Shown: one piece after another, positions 13,379 to 15,467 of the stretch
Numbering within the stretch: position 1 is the stretch's first letter
Layout of the letters: each line of letters begins with the position of its first letter
From: UBA8515 sp964357795
Lineage (GTDB): Bacteria > Patescibacteriota > Minisyncoccia > Phycocordibacterales > UBA9973
Assembly (NCBI GenBank): GCA_964357795.1
Contig: CAYHMN010000019.1
Span: forward strand, 1 to 15,467
Direction: 5' to 3'
Length of the DNA: 15,467 nucleotides
Made by a program: the position numbers and the translations under genes
The notes under the pieces: model-generated
Seen by the model: the letters and a program-made list of their open reading frames with translations, nothing else
Databases searched by the model: none
What the model was told of the DNA's origin: nothing

Positions 13379-13873
13379 GTTGGTTTTCTTTAAGTCGGCT
13401 ATTTCTTGCATAAGCTTACCCAGTGTATCTTCAATACGTATGAGCATTGCTTCATCGTGGTTATGATTTTGAGCTCCTTCCTCTTCTTCGGTAATCTCCT
13501 CCACATCCTCCTGAATTTCATCCACATCCTTTTCAATTCCTTCCACATCCTCCTGAATCTCCTCCACGTCTTTCTGAATCTCATCCACATCCTCCTGAAT
13601 CTCCTCCACGTCTTGGGCAACTTCACCCAGATCTTCCGCTTGCTTGTTCACACTCATTTGGATAAATATGGCAAGATAGATTGCTTCAAGAGATACGATA
13701 GTTGTAACTACGAGCAGGATTTTATCAAAATCAAAACCAAAAAAATAAAGTCCAAATGAAAACGCAAAAAGAACCGTGTGGACCACGATTGAGCCTGTAG
13801 AGCCTATCCAGTGTGTAGCTTTATTGGCTACACGACCCAAAGTTCGCTTTGATTTTTCTCTCAAATGATTCAT
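13367..13873 (-). CDS. DUF1003-like membrane protein with acidic heptad-repeat tail
   Basis: The 168-aa protein has a basic N-terminus (HLREKSKRTLGRVANKAT), two transmembrane helices at ~27-47 and ~51-73 (ending SLEAIYLAIFIQMSVNKQ, typical of DUF1003-type proteins), then a cytoplasmic coiled coil. Residues 88-129 are six near-perfect heptads of the DVEEIQE type, followed by a Glu run, a His/Asn patch (QNHNHDE) and a final helix. The start is ATG 13873; an in-frame TTG at 13897 is rejected because its codons contain the TATAAT promoter box. The role is unknown; an envelope protein oligomerising through its tail is likely. It is convergent with tsaC and divergent from the next membrane-protein gene. 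Confidence 0.75.
   Translation of the reverse strand: MNHLREKSKRTLGRVANKATHWIGSTGSIVVHTVLFAFSFGLYFFGFDFDKILLVVTTIVSLEAIYLAIFIQMSVNKQAEDLGEVAQDVEEIQEDVDEIQKDVEEIQEDVEGIEKDVDEIQEDVEEITEEEEGAQNHNHDEAMLIRIEDTLGKLMQEIADLKKTNKKD
13487..13612 (-). repeat. 21-bp in-frame tandem repeat (six units) encoding heptads
   Basis: Six consecutive 21-nt units encode DVEEIQE-type heptads. Adjacent pairs are closer than single units: the stretch CTGAATCTCCTCCACGTCT recurs 42 nt apart on the plus strand, which points to expansion by 42-nt slippage. Unit number is expected to vary between strains. Confidence 0.85.
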
Positions 13874-13879
13874 AAGCTG

Positions 13880-13896
13880 TGGTGTATTATACACCA
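13880..13896 (-). promoter_or_regulatory. -10 box inside a 17-bp palindrome (candidate operator) of the DUF1003-like gene
   Basis: TGGTGTAT-T-ATACACCA has perfect 8-bp arms around one base. The minus-strand TATAAT (13891-13886) lies in its centre, 12 nt before the ATG at 13873. A dimeric repressor here would block this promoter and could affect the divergent one 10 nt away. Confidence 0.5.
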
Positions 13897-13902
13897 ATTT
13901 TC

Positions 13903-13911
13903 TGCTATAAT
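13903..13911 (+). promoter_or_regulatory. Extended -10 promoter of the four-helix membrane protein gene
   Basis: TGC-TATAAT, with the hexamer at 13906-13911, ends 8 nt before the ATG at 13920. The predicted leader is about 2 nt. Confidence 0.65.
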
Positions 13912-13919
13912 CTATAAAT

Positions 13920-14477
13920 ATGGATATAATTACACCTCAATCAAGCGCAGTAGACAAGAAGCCATCAAAGTTTGTACAAGTCTCTATTATAGTGGCAATT
14001 GTTATTGTTCTAAACCTATTCTCAAACTATGCTGTCTCTCTTGTCTACAATGAGCCAGCTTACGAAGATTTCATAAAACCAGAGCAAATTGTAGAAAATG
14101 TTCCAACGAAAGATAAATGTGTATCTATCGGTGGCCAGTGGAATGAATTTTCGTATCCAGATGAGAAAGGTAGAACCAAAGTAGAAGGGAATTGTAATTC
14201 TAACTATACCAACCAGCTCAACTACGACAAAGCTCGCGCTTCATATGAGAAGAAAGTATTCATTACACTCATCGTATTCGGTGTCTTACTCCTAGTTCTT
14301 GCTGGGTTCCTATCTATAGCAATTCTCTCCATATCTTTTGCTTGGGGTGGAGTACTCTCGCTTATTATCGCATCTATTCGCTACTGGTCTCTTGCTGACA
14401 GTATATTCAAGGTTATCATCCTTGCTCTTGCCCTAGCGTTACTCATCTGGCTTGCAGTAAAGAAGTTTAATAAGTAA
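13920..14477 (+). CDS. Four-helix membrane protein, function unknown
   Basis: The 185-aa protein has hydrophobic segments at ~19-43, ~112-131, ~133-153 and ~161-181. A ~68-residue soluble loop (44-111) between helices 1 and 2 should face outside. It holds two Cys, C67 and C92, in KCVSIGGQWNEF and VEGNCNSNY, placed to form a disulfide, and a C-x3-GG-x-W pattern. There is no enzymatic motif and I do not recognise a named family; proteins with this plan occur among hypothetical membrane proteins of Patescibacteria. It is divergent from the DUF1003-like gene over a 46-nt gap holding both promoters. leuS follows after 18 nt, probably in the same transcript. Confidence 0.75.
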   Translation: MDIITPQSSAVDKKPSKFVQVSIIVAIVIVLNLFSNYAVSLVYNEPAYEDFIKPEQIVENVPTKDKCVSIGGQWNEFSYPDEKGRTKVEGNCNSNYTNQLNYDKARASYEKKVFITLIVFGVLLLVLAGFLSIAILSISFAWGGVLSLIIASIRYWSLADSIFKVIILALALALLIWLAVKKFNK

Positions 14478-14495
14478 AACTACCCGCGATAGTAA

Positions 14496-15467
14496 TGAAA
14501 AACTACGACCATAATAAAATTGAAAAGAAATGGCAGAAGGAATGGGAAAAGGAAGCTATTTATAAAGTTGAAGATAAAGTAGAAGATAAGAAGAATTTTT
14601 ATACACTTGTGGAATTTACGTATCCATCGGGCAATCTTCACGTGGGTCATTGGTATGCTTTTGCTGTACCCGATATTTACGCTCGTTATAAACGTATGCA
14701 AGGCTATAATGTACTTTATCCTATGGGCTTTGATGCCTTTGGACTTCCAGCTGAAAACGCAGCTATAAAGCTTGGCGCAGATCCGAAAAAACTGACCTAT
14801 ACTCAGATGGATACAATGCGCACTCAATTGCGGTCTATGGGCGCTATGTTTGACTGGGATAGAGAGATTGTGTCTTGTGACCCAGAATACTATAAATGGA
14901 CACAAAGCATGTTCAATCAGTTTCTAAAGCATGATTTGGTATACAGAGATATCACGAAAGTAAACTGGTGTCCCAAAGATCAGACCATACTTGCAAATGA
15001 GCAGGTAGCAGATGGAGCTTGTGAACGTTGTGGTGCACAAGTAGAACAGCGTAACCAAGAGCAGTGGATGCTTCGGATTACTAAGTACGCAGATAGACTT
15101 ATTGACGATTTAGACAAGCTTGATTGGCCTGAAGAAATTAAATCTGCCCAGCGTAACTGGATAGGCAGAAGCGAGGGAAGTGAGATTGATTTTCCGCTAG
15201 TCGCTAGTGGCCAGAAGCTAGGTGCTATCAAGGTTTTCACAACACGGGCAGACACTTTATTTGGAGTTACATATATTGTACTTGCTCCAGAACATGAATT
15301 AGTTGAAAGGTTAAAACTGGAAGCGGAGAATCAAAAAGAAATAGAAAAATATGTTTCAGATACAAAGAAAAAATCTGAACTTGATAGAAAGCAACAAAAA
15401 GAAAAAACTGGCGTAGAAATCAAAGGTATAAAAGCCATCAATCCAGCAACTGGCCAAGAAGTGCCTG
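14496..15467 (+). CDS. leuS: Leucyl-tRNA synthetase, N-terminal part (runs off window)
   Basis: Exactly 324 codons are visible with no stop. The class I HIGH box is HVGH (49-52) within FTYPSGNLHVGHW. RYKRMQGYNVLYPMGFDAFGLPAENAA (given here in two parts: RYKRMQGYNVL at 64-74, PMGFDAFGLPAENAA at 76-90) is the LeuRS hallmark. A zinc-domain-like segment has Cys159, Cys176 and Cys179 (NWCPKDQ, CERC). The editing domain begins before the window end, with TTRADTLFGVTYIVLAPEH; the usual Pro of TTRPDT is Ala. It charges tRNA-Leu, including the CAA isoacceptor at 6981. There is no Shine-Dalgarno and no T-box-like leader in the 18 nt after the preceding gene. Confidence 0.97.

Noticed and set aside
13487..13612. 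CRISPR-like regular repetition
   Set aside because: Units are contiguous 21-mers without spacers, in frame, and encode coiled-coil heptads.
13874..13897. In-frame TTG start extending the DUF1003-like protein by eight residues
   Set aside because: Its codons contain TATAAT within a palindrome, and ATG 13873 begins a normal basic N-terminus.
14478..14495. T-box or other leader riboswitch ahead of leuS
   Set aside because: Only 18 nt separate leuS from the previous gene, too short for any such leader.
14480..14905. 141-codon minus-strand open frame
   Set aside because: It is antisense to the leuS catalytic region including the HIGH box.

Overview
The window looks like a chromosomal segment of a Candidatus Patescibacteria (CPR) bacterium, most likely from the Parcubacteria side. 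The evidence is indirect: AT-rich DNA, compact genes, a CxxC-x17-CxxC zinc-finger secretion ATPase, a lamin-tail/PKD surface protein, small lineage-type hypothetical proteins, and no clear Shine-Dalgarno sequence ahead of the core genes. TGA acts as a stop (end of ychF), which argues against the TGA=Gly lineages such as Gracilibacteria. No marker here fixes the lineage more closely.

Layout. 1-2725: the C-terminal part of a type IV secretion/conjugation-type ATPase, then a secreted, membrane-anchored lamin-tail/PKD protein. 2763-3545: a SAM methyltransferase, convergent with a family 4-like uracil-DNA glycosylase. 3671-6836: cell-wall block. A MurA carrying an N-terminal XRE helix-turn-helix (minus strand, coupled to the glycosylase gene) diverges from murB across a 38-bp gap that holds both promoters and a perfect 18-bp palindrome. 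6837-8335: a tRNA-Leu(CAA) set in nested inverted and direct copies of its own ends, then alanine racemase. 8374-9345: rpmG with a strong terminator, an isolated HEPN-like gene, and tRNA-Trp. 9376-13357: miaA, divergent from a plus-strand run of a 75-aa protein, ychF, an endonuclease/exonuclease/phosphatase-fold protein, pterin-4a-carbinolamine dehydratase and tsaC. 13346-14477: a convergent DUF1003-like coiled-coil membrane protein and a divergent four-helix membrane protein. 14496-15467: the first 324 codons of leuS.

Themes. Translation and tRNA function dominate (tRNA-Leu, tRNA-Trp, LeuRS, L33, YchF, and MiaA and TsaC, which both act on tRNA position 37). Peptidoglycan precursor synthesis is the second theme (MurA, MurB, Alr). 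The least ordinary observations are the HTH-MurA fusion facing murB over a palindromic operator, -10 boxes 6-12 nt ahead of start codons at many genes (leaderless transcription), tRNA-derived palindromes around tRNA-Leu, and a one-gene HEPN-like insert next to tRNA-Trp flanked by a degraded copy of the tRNA end.
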